Source: Ruminococcus sp.
GTDB lineage: Bacteria; Bacillota; Clostridia; Oscillospirales; Ruminococcaceae
Assembly: GCA_029062165.1 (NCBI GenBank)
Contig: JAIDQQ010000007.1
Location: 51,482-115,481, forward strand
Length of the DNA stretch: 64,000 nucleotides
Direction of reading: 5' to 3'
The stretch's first letter is position 1, and each line of letters opens with the position of its first letter. Below the pieces are notes generated by a model. The model made no database searches. It saw only the letters and a program-made list of their open reading frames with translations, and was not told the DNA's origin. The position numbers were made by a program, and so were the translations under genes. Of this stretch, positions 36,847-45,274 are shown piece by piece.

Positions 36847-36865
36847 GGAAATACAAATTATATCC
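36847..36865 (+). promoter_or_regulatory. Conserved dyad just downstream of promoter copy 2
   Basis: GGAAATACAAATTATATCC is the second copy of the 19-base element, 9 bases after the -10, with one base different from copy 1. Confidence 0.55.
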
Positions 36866-36893
36866 TTAATATTATTATTGAAAGGTGATATGT

Positions 36894-38231
36894 ATGAAGA
36901 ATTTCAGAAAATTAACCGCTCTTGTTGCAAGTGCAGTACTTGCGGTAGGTGCTGTACCTGCCAATACATACGCAGAAAAAATCAAGGGCGACTGGGACAA
37001 TGACGACATTATTTGTTTAGTAGATGTTAATGCTTATCTTAACCACATAATAAATGTAGAAAATGGTACAGTCGAAGAAAATGTACTGAAATGGGTAAAT
37101 GAAAATCATGACGTAAACGGCGACGGCATTGTTGATAAACGTGATTTTATTATTGTCTCACTGCAGGCAATTGAACCGGCAAAAGAAGATACTAAAATCG
37201 GTGATATAGACCACAGCGGAAGCGTCATGGATATTGATGGCTATATGCTTAAATATTATCTTGAAGATGTCGCCGAAGGAAATGCGGATTTCTATACGGA
37301 AGAACAAATTGCTAACTTCAACGCTTACGGCGATGTCGATAAAGACGGAGACGTTGACGAAACAGATGCAGAACTTATAATAACCGGTGATTACAGGAAT
37401 TTCATGTTTCCACATATCACCATGCCTGACGGTACTGTACACATCAAATATCCTAACGGAACTACAATTGTAGAAAAAGACGGTAACCACTACGCCTTAC
37501 TGCTTGACGGTACTATACTTGATACAGATGAAAAACTTGAAAAATTCCGCAATGATTTCTATAATGATACTACCGGCAGAGGTGATGTAAACCATGACGG
37601 TTCTGTAGATGATGTTGATGCTAATATGATTCTTGAATATTATGCAAGCCTTGCTACTGACCATTACGACGACTACACCGAAGAAGAACACGAAAACTTT
37701 AAAAAATACGGAGATGTTTTCAATGACGGCGTTGTAGACCATGTTGATGCTTCATGGATTTTAAGTAAATATGCTTCATCTAAAGGTGCGGAAATTCTTA
37801 AAGGTGACGTAAATCAGGACGGCGTTGTTGATATTAAAGATGCAGAATTACTTGATGATTTCATGTGGAATTATTTTTTTGACCGTAAAGAATATACGGA
37901 AGAAGAAATACAGTATTACATTACTTACGGCGATATGAACGGCGACGGTTATGTGGGGGATGAAGACATAATACTTATGGGCGAAGTAAACAGCGATATA
38001 ACTTTAAATACTGAACTCGGTGACGTAAATCACGACGGTTATATAAATTCTATAGATGCTACTACTGTAAATTGGTATTATAGTGAACTTTCATGTGGCA
38101 ATTACGACAACTACACCGCAGAAGAACATGAAAATTTCCTTAAATACGGCGACTTAAACCATGACGGCTATGTAAATAGCATAGACTCTACATTGATACT
38201 TTCTATGTACGCCGAAAACTCCACAAACTGA
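36894..38231 (+). CDS. Secreted protein made of about five paired dockerin/EF-hand-like modules
   Basis: A 445-residue secreted protein. After a signal peptide (about 1-25, ending TYAEK) it consists largely of repeats of a calcium-loop motif such as GDVNHDGSVDDVDANMILEY. I count about ten such loops in five pairs, each pair joined by a linker like YTEEEHENFKKYGD. The first loop is degenerate (WDNDDIICLVDVNAYLN), and a non-repeat stretch (about 180-225) divides pairs two and three. Dockerins bind cohesins, usually as one C-terminal module on an enzyme; here no catalytic domain is present. It may be a calcium-stabilised linker, a multivalent scaffold ligand or a surface repeat protein. Confidence 0.8.
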   Translation: MKNFRKLTALVASAVLAVGAVPANTYAEKIKGDWDNDDIICLVDVNAYLNHIINVENGTVEENVLKWVNENHDVNGDGIVDKRDFIIVSLQAIEPAKEDTKIGDIDHSGSVMDIDGYMLKYYLEDVAEGNADFYTEEQIANFNAYGDVDKDGDVDETDAELIITGDYRNFMFPHITMPDGTVHIKYPNGTTIVEKDGNHYALLLDGTILDTDEKLEKFRNDFYNDTTGRGDVNHDGSVDDVDANMILEYYASLATDHYDDYTEEEHENFKKYGDVFNDGVVDHVDASWILSKYASSKGAEILKGDVNQDGVVDIKDAELLDDFMWNYFFDRKEYTEEEIQYYITYGDMNGDGYVGDEDIILMGEVNSDITLNTELGDVNHDGYINSIDATTVNWYYSELSCGNYDNYTAEEHENFLKYGDLNHDGYVNSIDSTLILSMYAENSTN

Positions 38232-38236
38232 AAAAC

Positions 38237-38259
38237 AGGACGGATATAATATCCGTCCT
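38237..38259. terminator. Bidirectional terminator between the all-dockerin gene and leuA
   Basis: AGGACGGATAT pairs with ATATCCGTCCT, followed by TTTTATTATTATTT on the plus strand; on the minus strand a run of T follows as well. Confidence 0.8.
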
Positions 38260-38266
38260 TTTATTA

Positions 38267-39925
38267 TTATTTAAGCATATTGTTTAATGCACTTGCAAGG
38301 GCCTTGACAGATGATGTCACAATGTCATTGTCGATACCTGTTCCCCAGAAACTCTTTCCGTTGCCGTCGATAATCTCGACATATGATACCGCCTTAGACG
38401 CTGAACCCACTTCAAGTGCGTGTTCGGTATAGGTATTTATTGTATATTCCGCACCGATATATGACTTTACTGCATTACTTACGGCGTCGAGACGTCCGTT
38501 TCCGGAATCCGCTGATGTTACTTTTCTGCCGTTATACTCGAATGTCACGGTAGCTTCAATACCGTTCTGCTGTACGAAATGTGTTTCAAGTATATTGATA
38601 GGTGTAGTTATGTCAACATAGTTCTGCTTGAATATTGAATATACTTCGTCGGGCATGAGTTCCTTGTGCTGATGGTCTGAAACGCTCTTTACCAGATAGC
38701 CGACGTTTTCACGCATTTTTTTCGGGAGATTATAGCCGAATCTTGTTTCAAGGATATATCCTATGCCACCCTTTCCCGACTGACTGTTTATTCTGATAAC
38801 GTCCGCAGAATATTCCCGTCCTACGTCGGCAGGGTCAATCGGTAAATATGGGACTGTCCAGTGTTCAGTATTTTTTTCCTCTCTCCACTTCATACCTTTT
38901 GCGATAGCGTCCTGATGCGAACCGCTGAATGCTGCGAATACTAACGCTCCGCTATACGGCTGACGCTCATTTACGGACATTCTTGTAACTCTTGTATAGA
39001 GTTCAGTTATCGCCGGAATGTTACTGAAATCAAGTTGAGGGTCTACACCTTGCGAATACATATTCATAGCGAGTGTTATAATATCGACGTTTCCTGTCCG
39101 CTCACCGTTTCCGAAAAGTGTACCTTCTACACGGTCAGCACCGGCAAGCAATCCCATTTCTGTATCTGCAATCGCACAACCTCTGTCATTATGTGGGTGC
39201 AGTGAAATTATTACGTTCTCACGATTATTTATATTTTCGCACATATACTCTATCTGATTTGCGTATACGTGTGGCATTGAAAGCTGTACGGTAACAGGCA
39301 GATTTATTATTACTTTATCATTTTCGGTAGGTTGCCATACGTCGATAACGGCGTTGCAGACTTCAAGAGCGTATTCGGGTTCTGTACCGGTGAAACTTTC
39401 CGGCGAATACTCAAAGCGGAAATTACCCTCATATTTTTCCCTGAACTCCTTACAGAGTTTCGCACCTGTGACGGCTATCTGTTTTATTTCCTCTTTACTC
39501 TTGCGGAAAACCTGTTCACGCTGTGCAAGGGACGTCGAGTTATACAAGTGGACGATTGCATTTTTACAGCCACGGAGAGCCTCGAAAGTTTTTTCAATAA
39601 TATGCTCCCTCGATTGTGTCAGTACCTGTATTGTTACATCATCGGGGATTAAATTTTCCTCAATGAGTGTACGGCATAATTCGTACTCCGTTTCAGAGGC
39701 TGCCGGAAATCCTATCTCTATCTCCTTGAATCCTATTCTGACGAGTTCCTTGAAAAATTCGAGTTTTTCGGACAGGTTCATAGGCGTAATGAGTGCCTGA
39801 TTGCCGTCTCTTAAGTCGACACTGCACCATGCCGGTGCTTTTTCGATATAGGACTTTTCAGCCCATTTCATCGAAGTTTTTGGTGCTTCAAAGAACTGCC
39901 GTGTGTACTTCTGGTAATTATCCAT
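38267..39925 (-). CDS. leuA: 2-Isopropylmalate synthase (LeuA type 2)
   Basis: A 552-residue enzyme that condenses acetyl-CoA with 3-methyl-2-oxobutanoate in the first step of leucine synthesis. Family marks are WCSVDLRDGNQALITPM with the metal-binding Asp, ISLHPHNDRGCAIADTEMG, and a C-terminal LeuA dimer/regulatory domain (about 430-552). The length and the N-terminal MDNYQKYTRQFFEAP type leader match type-2 LeuA. It sits 13 kb from the rest of the leu genes and has its own T-box leader. AAAGGAGG precedes the ATG. Confidence 0.97.
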   Translation of the reverse strand: MDNYQKYTRQFFEAPKTSMKWAEKSYIEKAPAWCSVDLRDGNQALITPMNLSEKLEFFKELVRIGFKEIEIGFPAASETEYELCRTLIEENLIPDDVTIQVLTQSREHIIEKTFEALRGCKNAIVHLYNSTSLAQREQVFRKSKEEIKQIAVTGAKLCKEFREKYEGNFRFEYSPESFTGTEPEYALEVCNAVIDVWQPTENDKVIINLPVTVQLSMPHVYANQIEYMCENINNRENVIISLHPHNDRGCAIADTEMGLLAGADRVEGTLFGNGERTGNVDIITLAMNMYSQGVDPQLDFSNIPAITELYTRVTRMSVNERQPYSGALVFAAFSGSHQDAIAKGMKWREEKNTEHWTVPYLPIDPADVGREYSADVIRINSQSGKGGIGYILETRFGYNLPKKMRENVGYLVKSVSDHQHKELMPDEVYSIFKQNYVDITTPINILETHFVQQNGIEATVTFEYNGRKVTSADSGNGRLDAVSNAVKSYIGAEYTINTYTEHALEVGSASKAVSYVEIIDGNGKSFWGTGIDNDIVTSSVKALASALNNMLK

Positions 39926-39936
39926 AAAAAATCCTC

Positions 39937-40214
39937 CTTTAAAATAAAAGCTCCCCTATGGATTACCATAGGAGAGACGAAAAAATTTCCGTGTTACCAC
40001 TCTCATTGACGCAAAAACACGCCCACTCATCTGCATCACAAACAATGCATATCTCTTTAACGTGAGAAATCCGGTCAAGCCTAATTGAAAAACTTTCAGC
40101 CGACTGCTCAGGGAGGAGCTATAACCTGAAAAATTTTACTGTTTCGCACCATACAACAGTTCTCTGTGAAAATTACAACAGGTTTTTTTTCCCGTCAACG
40201 CATTTAGTAGTATA
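39937..40214 (-). ncRNA. T-box riboswitch leader of leuA (leucine specifier)
   Basis: A T-box leader senses uncharged tRNA and prevents termination. The T-box core appears on the minus strand at 39989-40004 as GAGAGTGGTAACACGG, paired further down with CGTCTCTCC. The terminator CTCTCCTATGG / CCATAGGGGAG (39951-39976), followed by TTTTATTTT, is the competing fold. The candidate specifier region reads ATAGCTCCTCCCTGAGC near 40100-40120 and contains CTC, a leucine codon, fitting the gene. Stem I elements such as GGTGCGAAACAG are present. Exact loop positions are my reading and not folded by software. Confidence 0.85.
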
Positions 40215-40221
40215 TAAAAGT

Positions 40222-40250
40222 ATTATACAACATTATTCCGGATTTGTCAA
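40222..40250 (-). promoter_or_regulatory. Promoter of leuA
   Basis: TTGACA and TATAAT are separated by 17 bases on the minus strand. The start near 40214 leaves a leader of about 290 bases that contains the T-box. Confidence 0.8.
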
Positions 40251-40268
40251 GGGATTTTCAAAAATTTT

Positions 40269-41183
40269 TTATTTTTCAATCAATTTTTTACGCATAAGAA
40301 CGAGGTCAAAAACATCTAACACGCCGTCGGAATTTAAATCAGCCTGTTTCCAGTCGGTTATTTCCGTATCCGTACCGCCTAAAAGATATTTCTGAAACAT
40401 AACAACATCAGATATATTAAATTCGTTGTCGCCGTTCATATCGCCGGTTTTTTCGGGGGCTTTGCCGAGAGATTCAAATTGACAGTTATGTTTTTCTGCA
40501 TAGGCTTGTGCGGTTGAATTATCATATCCACATATTGTATTTATAAAATTCATACCTGCTCCACCCTCACCTATTGCAAATCCATAATCATCTATATTAC
40601 ATTCAGGATTTAAAACAGTTATTTCTTTTAAAGTGGTATTCTCAAACGCAAAACCGCAAATTGTCGTAACTCTTTCAGGAATTATTATATTTTCAATACG
40701 TAAACACCAAGAAAATGCCATACTACCGATATAAGTTATACTTTCAGGCATTTCAATTTTTGTTAAATTTATACACTGATTAAAAGCACCAGTACCAATA
40801 GTTTTAACACTTTCAGGTATTTCAATTTCTATTATTTCAAGTTCACCAGCAAATGCATAAGAACCAATACTTGTTACTCCATCTTCAATAATAACTTTTC
40901 TTATTGATTTTTCTTCAGAAGACCATGACGTAATCGAATAATCCATATAACCATCATCATTATAATGGTATCCATAATCTTCCATATCACCTGTACCACT
41001 TATAGTAAGTATACCCTTATCGTCAAGCACCCATGTAACATTCTCACCGCAAGTACCGGATTTTACTATTTCTGAACTTTCCGCCATTGATGCTACCGGA
41101 GATATGTTTTCCTGAAAAACCGGCATACTACCAATAAGGCACACCACCATTATACCAGCTACTACTCTTTTATGTATTTTCAA
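40269..41183 (-). CDS. BspA-like LRR surface protein with C-terminal dockerin (1)
   Basis: A 304-residue secreted protein. It has a signal peptide (about 1-25), a region with WVLDDKGILTISGTGDME, then a run of 23-residue BspA/TpLRR-type leucine-rich repeats (IEIPESVKTIGTGAFNQC and similar, about 95-215), and a C-terminal dockerin with two calcium-loop motifs (GDMNGDNEFNISDVVMFQKY and ADLNSDGVLDVFDLVLMRKK). BspA-like LRRs bind host or matrix proteins in known members. The start is a TTG with GGAGG 8 bases upstream; an ATG lies within that site. It is one of four such genes here. Confidence 0.85.
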   Translation of the reverse strand: MKIHKRVVAGIMVVCLIGSMPVFQENISPVASMAESSEIVKSGTCGENVTWVLDDKGILTISGTGDMEDYGYHYNDDGYMDYSITSWSSEEKSIRKVIIEDGVTSIGSYAFAGELEIIEIEIPESVKTIGTGAFNQCINLTKIEMPESITYIGSMAFSWCLRIENIIIPERVTTICGFAFENTTLKEITVLNPECNIDDYGFAIGEGGAGMNFINTICGYDNSTAQAYAEKHNCQFESLGKAPEKTGDMNGDNEFNISDVVMFQKYLLGGTDTEITDWKQADLNSDGVLDVFDLVLMRKKLIEK

Positions 41184-41213
41184 ATAAAACACCTCCATAA
41201 CTTAATATTTGTA

Positions 41214-41242
41214 ATTATATCACAAAATAAGGAAAATGTCAA
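41214..41242 (-). promoter_or_regulatory. Promoter of LRR-dockerin gene 1
   Basis: Perfect TTGACA and TATAAT separated by 17 bases, with TGA before the -10. Confidence 0.8.
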
Positions 41243-41257
41243 GTATAAAATAAAAAA

Positions 41258-41281
41258 GCTGTACCCCCGAAAGAGTACAGC
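41258..41281 (-). terminator. Terminator of the rplJ-rplL operon
   Basis: GCTGTAC pairs with GTACAGC, followed by TTTTTTATTTT on the minus strand. The next gene's promoter begins 16 bases later. Confidence 0.85.
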
Positions 41282-41303
41282 ATAATTTCTGTAAGTAAAT
41301 AAA

Positions 41304-41669
41304 TTACTTGATTTCGATAGAAGCACCAGCAGCTTCGAATTTTTCCTTGATTTCGTTAGCTTCTGCTTCGGAAACGCCTTCCTTGATTGTAACAGGTGCT
41401 TTTTCAACAACAGCTTTAGCTTCCTTAAGTCCGAGACCGAGAGCGTCCTTAGCAACCTTGATAACTGCCATTTTAGCATCGCCGAATGATGTGAGAACAA
41501 CATCAAATTCAGTTTTAGCTTCTTCTTTCTTGCCAGGGTCAGTAGGAGCGGGAGCAACCATAGCAGTTACGCCGAATTCCTCCTGAATAGCGTCAACGAG
41601 TTCTTTGAGTTCGAGAACGGAAAGTGTCTTTACTTCTTCAACAATATTTGTAATTTTTTCTGAAGCCAT
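41304..41669 (-). CDS. rplL: Ribosomal protein bL12 (L7/L12)
   Basis: A 121-residue stalk protein that recruits translational GTPases. The N-terminal dimerisation helix, an Ala/Pro hinge (VAPAPTDPGKKEE, about 36-48) and the C-terminal domain KTEFDVVLTSFGDAKMAVIK are all typical. The hinge is shorter than in many relatives. It follows rplJ after 72 bases. Confidence 0.98.
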   Translation of the reverse strand: MASEKITNIVEEVKTLSVLELKELVDAIQEEFGVTAMVAPAPTDPGKKEEAKTEFDVVLTSFGDAKMAVIKVAKDALGLGLKEAKAVVEKAPVTIKEGVSEAEANEIKEKFEAAGASIEIK

Positions 41670-41741
41670 AATAATAATCTCCTTTATAATAATATTTTAT
41701 CGCCGTTCATACGGCACGGAAAGTACAGAAAGAATAGCAGA

Positions 41742-42257
41742 TTATGCAGCTGTTTCTTCTGACTTCTTTTCTGCAACAGCGTCGATAACTGCTGCGAGTT
41801 TCTGCATAGGTCCCTGAAGTGAGCCGACGAGTTGTGCAAGAAGTACTTCCTTTGACGGTACTTTTGAAAGTGCTGTAACTCCTGCCTGGTCGTAAATATC
41901 GCCCTCAACGTAACCTGCCTTAAGATTGAATTTTGCGTCGCCAGCCTTTTCAGCGAATTTACCTAAAATTCTTGCCGGTGCTGTCTGGTCGTCGTTTGAA
42001 AGAGCGATAGCGGTTGTACCGTTGAGTGCTTCTTCAAAACCCTCTATACCGCAGTTTCTGAATGCACGGAGTAAAAGAGTATTCTTTTCAACGAAATAGT
42101 TTACGTTAGCTTCACGGAGTTCCTTTCTTAACTTGGTATCTTCTTCAACAGTGATACCCTTGTAATCAACAAGAACGCCTGATACAGAATTTTTAATGAG
42201 TTCTGTAAGCTGTTCAACCTTAGCTTTTTTAGCTTCGAGTACGGAATTGCTTGGCAT
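41742..42257 (-). CDS. rplJ: Ribosomal protein uL10
   Basis: A 171-residue stalk base protein that binds 23S rRNA and anchors L7/L12 dimers. The segments VEQLTELIKNSVSGVLVDYK and TKLRKELREANVNYFVEKNT are diagnostic. It is the first gene of the operon and is preceded by the L10 autoregulatory leader. rplK-rplA and rpoBC are not adjacent in this window. Confidence 0.98.
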   Translation of the reverse strand: MPSNSVLEAKKAKVEQLTELIKNSVSGVLVDYKGITVEEDTKLRKELREANVNYFVEKNTLLLRAFRNCGIEGFEEALNGTTAIALSNDDQTAPARILGKFAEKAGDAKFNLKAGYVEGDIYDQAGVTALSKVPSKEVLLAQLVGSLQGPMQKLAAVIDAVAEKKSEETAA

Positions 42258-42435
42258 TTTATATTCACCTCCGAATAAAATATAATCGTATTCAGCGGAT
42301 TGAAAAAAAGTCCCTGACCGACAGCGGACAAGGACTTTGATAAATCTTTATAGATATAATCATCAGTTCCTCGGCGGGACTTATGGTTTAAAAACCTGCC
42401 AGCTGTCTTAAGAATACGATACTGTAACTTACAGC
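42258..42435 (-). ncRNA. L10 leader (autoregulatory rplJ leader RNA)
   Basis: This 178-base leader lies between the promoter and rplJ. The minus strand shows the conserved type of L10-binding segment (CCCGCCGAGG) within paired flanks, followed by a strong terminator-like stem. Such leaders bind the L10-L12 complex and repress rplJL. I judge it by position and this motif, not by a covariance model. Confidence 0.75.
42307..42338 (-). terminator. Terminator-like hairpin in the L10 leader
   Basis: AAAGTCC pairs with GGACTTT and is followed by TTTTTTT on the minus strand, upstream of rplJ. It is the attenuator expected of this leader. Confidence 0.75.
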
Positions 42436-42441
42436 TTGTAC

Positions 42442-42470
42442 ATTATAACACATAATTTCTGATTTGTCAA
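42442..42470 (-). promoter_or_regulatory. Promoter of rplJ-rplL
   Basis: TTGACA and TATAAT are separated by 17 bases, with TGT before the -10. Confidence 0.8.
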
Positions 42471-42496
42471 GGGGTTTTGAAAATTTTCTTTTATTA

Positions 42497-43978
42497 TTAC
42501 CAACCCCCTTTTACAATTTTATGATTCATTAAACAGTAGTCGAAAATATCAAGTACACCATCACCGTTAAAATCTGCGTTACGCCATTCTACAATTCCTG
42601 TCTCCGTACCGTTTAAAATGTATTCCCTTAATATCTTCAAATCCAGAGAACCCAATAAATTATCGCCGTTTAAATCTCCTAATATCTTACCGGTTATTTC
42701 ACTGAGTGTAAAAAACTGATATCCGGGACGGCGACAGTATTCATGTGCGGTAGAATCTTCATATCCATATACTTTTATTGATTTAGTCGCATTCATATTA
42801 TCGATTGATGTAGGACGAAGTTCACAATCTGAACTGAAAATAGTTACTTTGGATAAGTCACATTTTGCAAACGCATAATTATCAATAAATTTAACGCTTT
42901 TCGGTATCTCTATTGTTTTTAAACCGGTACATTCATAAAACGCATAATAGCCGATACTTTCTACATTTTCCGGAATATCGACTTTCTTTAATGTCTGACA
43001 TAACTGAAATGCTTTTGCTCCTATTGTTTCAAGACCTTCCGGAAGTTCTATCGCTTCCAGACTTACACAGTTAAAAAATACCTCGTTGTTGATATTTCTG
43101 ATACATTCAGGAATATTTACCGATATTAAATTCTTACAGTTTTTAAATGCCTTATCGCCGATATTACCGACGCTTTCCGGTATTGTCATTTCAGTAATAT
43201 TTTTACAGTCGGAAAATGCACCCACTCCGATACTTTCTACACTTTCGGGTATTTTTATTTCTTCGAGATTCTTACAACCCGAAAATGAATAATCACCGAT
43301 AATCTTTACGCTTTCGGGGACTGCATAACTTTTATCGGATAATGCCGTACAATATCTGACAATTTCAGATTTATCCTTATTGAATAAAATTCCGTCAATA
43401 CTGCTGTAATCCGCATTGTTTTCCGAAACGTCTATTGACTTCAGAGCCGTACAGCCATTTAACGCACTTATATAAATATTCTCCACGCTATCGGACAGTG
43501 TTATTTTTTCCAGTCCTGTACAGTCGGAAAATGCACTGCCACCGATATTCTTCACACCGTCAGGGACTGCTATTTCTTTCAGACTTTTACAGCCATAAAA
43601 CGTACTGTTTTCGATATCCATGATACTTTCAGGCAGTGTTATTTCAGTAAGATTCTTACAGCCGGAAAATGCTCCGGTATTAATGACCGTAACGCTTTCA
43701 GGGATTTTTATTTCTTCAAGATTTTCACAGTTGGCAAACGCATAATAGCCGATACCGGTTACTTTTATTCCGTCTATCTCTTCCGGAATATCTACACTTG
43801 TCACGGACTTATCACAGCCGGTAATTTTTATATTACCGTCTCCGGCAAAATCATATTTCAGACTTTCATATTTATACGATTCCGCACTGGCTCTTAAAGG
43901 CATTTCCGGAATAAAAAAACTGCTTCCCATAAGACATACCGTCATGATACCTGAAATAATTCTTTCATGTTTATGCAT
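42497..43978 (-). CDS. BspA-like LRR surface protein with C-terminal dockerin (2)
   Basis: A 493-residue secreted protein and the largest of the four LRR-dockerin proteins. The signal peptide (about 1-32) is followed by about 15 BspA-type LRRs (for example IPESVTVINTGAFSGCKNL and DIPENVESIGYYAFYECTGL, about 50-420). The C-terminal dockerin has two loops (GDLNGDNLLGSLDLKILREY, ADFNGDGVLDIFDYCLMNHK). A non-LRR segment (DYSSIDGILFNKDKSEIVRY, about 190-225) interrupts the array, as is common in BspA-like proteins. AAGGAGG precedes the ATG. Confidence 0.87.
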   Translation of the reverse strand: MHKHERIISGIMTVCLMGSSFFIPEMPLRASAESYKYESLKYDFAGDGNIKITGCDKSVTSVDIPEEIDGIKVTGIGYYAFANCENLEEIKIPESVTVINTGAFSGCKNLTEITLPESIMDIENSTFYGCKSLKEIAVPDGVKNIGGSAFSDCTGLEKITLSDSVENIYISALNGCTALKSIDVSENNADYSSIDGILFNKDKSEIVRYCTALSDKSYAVPESVKIIGDYSFSGCKNLEEIKIPESVESIGVGAFSDCKNITEMTIPESVGNIGDKAFKNCKNLISVNIPECIRNINNEVFFNCVSLEAIELPEGLETIGAKAFQLCQTLKKVDIPENVESIGYYAFYECTGLKTIEIPKSVKFIDNYAFAKCDLSKVTIFSSDCELRPTSIDNMNATKSIKVYGYEDSTAHEYCRRPGYQFFTLSEITGKILGDLNGDNLLGSLDLKILREYILNGTETGIVEWRNADFNGDGVLDIFDYCLMNHKIVKGGW

Positions 43979-44011
43979 ATAAAAAAACCTCCTTGATTAA
44001 TTATATAAATT

Positions 44012-44040
44012 ATTATATCACGGAATACTAAATATGTCAA
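44012..44040 (-). promoter_or_regulatory. Promoter of LRR-dockerin gene 2
   Basis: TTGACA and TATAAT are separated by 17 bases, with TGA before the -10. Confidence 0.8.
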
Positions 44041-44050
44041 TATAAAAAGC

Positions 44051-44079
44051 CCCCGACTTATACAGTCAGGAACTTCGGG
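44051..44079 (-). terminator. Terminator of LRR-dockerin gene 3
   Basis: CCCGA pairs with TCGGG (with alternative inner pairing GACT / AGTC) and is followed by TTTTTAT on the minus strand. It sits just after gene 3 and before the promoter of gene 2. Confidence 0.6.
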
Positions 44080-44083
44080 AATT

Positions 44084-45148
44084 TTATTGTTCTGTAGCCT
44101 GAAATTCGTCAATATCCATTGCCGGTTCGTCTTCGGGTTTTGTAGAAAGATATGAATAATAGCCGAGAATTACAGAAGCGTCAACGGAATCTACAAGCCC
44201 GTCGCCGTTCATATCGCCCTTGCGTGACTTTGAACTGATTGACTGGAATGTATAGTTTTTACTTTCTGCGAATGCCTGTGCAGTTGAATCTTCCGCACCA
44301 TATATAATACCGTTATAACCATTGTATCCATTTGTGATAGTAGCATTGCCACTATTGATATTACAAGAAGGATTAAGTATCGTTATTTCTTTAAGAGCCT
44401 GACAATAATAAAATGCCGAACCATTAATAGTTACAACACTTTCCGGAACGGTTACAGATACAAGAGCGTAACAACTGGAAAAAGCCGAATCTCCTATAGT
44501 TTGTACACCCTCTTCAATTGTTACGGATTTAAGACTCCTACAGTTACTGAAAGCCCCTTGTCCTATAGTATTTACAGTTGACGGTATTGTAACAGATGCA
44601 AGACTTGTACAATTGCCAAATCCGCTAACTGTTTTTACACTTGCCGGTATTGTAATTTCTTCTAAATTTGTACAACCATAAAAACCTGTTATTTCTGTCA
44701 ATTTGTTTGAAAATTTAACGGATTGTAAAGATGTACAATGATAAAAACACTCATTTCCAAGTTCAATAATACTATCCGGCATTGATAAAGCAGTAAGATA
44801 TTTACAATTATAAAAAGCCTGATAACCTATACTTGTTACGCTGTCCGGAATAGTTACAGATGTTAATTTCTTTTGGTTAAATGCACTCTTTCCGATAGTC
44901 ATTACTTTTTTGCCGTCTATTTCCGCCGGTATCTCTACTTCTGTTACAGAATCGTCAAAACCGGTTATTGTTATAGTGTCGTTATCCTCTACCTTATACG
45001 ACAGTGATTCATATTTCAGTGTCTCCGCAGATGTTGCTATGACGTTTTCTTCCGGTACGCTGAACTTAGTATTTATAACTGCCGTACCTGCTCCGAAAAC
45101 AAGCATTAATGCCATGATTCCGGCAATCATACTGTTTGAATTTTTCAT
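44084..45148 (-). CDS. BspA-like LRR surface protein with half-dockerin (3)
   Basis: A 354-residue secreted protein with a signal peptide (about 1-38) and about eleven LRRs (TIPDSVTSIGYQAFYNCKYL and relatives, about 75-280). The C-terminus has only one dockerin-type loop, KGDMNGDGLVDSVDASVILG, then an acidic tail ending FQATEQ. The start is the ATG at 45148, 8 bases after GGAGG. Loss of the second loop may abolish cohesin binding or create a different calcium-binding end. Confidence 0.85.
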   Translation of the reverse strand: MKNSNSMIAGIMALMLVFGAGTAVINTKFSVPEENVIATSAETLKYESLSYKVEDNDTITITGFDDSVTEVEIPAEIDGKKVMTIGKSAFNQKKLTSVTIPDSVTSIGYQAFYNCKYLTALSMPDSIIELGNECFYHCTSLQSVKFSNKLTEITGFYGCTNLEEITIPASVKTVSGFGNCTSLASVTIPSTVNTIGQGAFSNCRSLKSVTIEEGVQTIGDSAFSSCYALVSVTVPESVVTINGSAFYYCQALKEITILNPSCNINSGNATITNGYNGYNGIIYGAEDSTAQAFAESKNYTFQSISSKSRKGDMNGDGLVDSVDASVILGYYSYLSTKPEDEPAMDIDEFQATEQ

Positions 45149-45181
45149 ATAAACTACCTCCATAATTCATAGTGCCTTAAA

Positions 45182-45210
45182 AGTATATCACACATTATAG
45201 GAAATGTCAA
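45182..45210 (-). promoter_or_regulatory. Promoter of LRR-dockerin gene 3
   Basis: TTGACA and TATACT are separated by 17 bases, with TGA before the -10. Confidence 0.8.
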
Positions 45211-45237
45211 GTATAAATTTCCAGAAAATCAAAAAAA

Positions 45238-45261
45238 TCCTCCTGAAAAAAATCAGGAGGA
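45238..45261 (-). terminator. Terminator of LRR-dockerin gene 4
   Basis: TCCTCCTGA pairs with TCAGGAGGA and is followed by TTTTTTTGATTTT on the minus strand. Confidence 0.88.
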
Positions 45262-45274
45262 AAATTAATCTATA

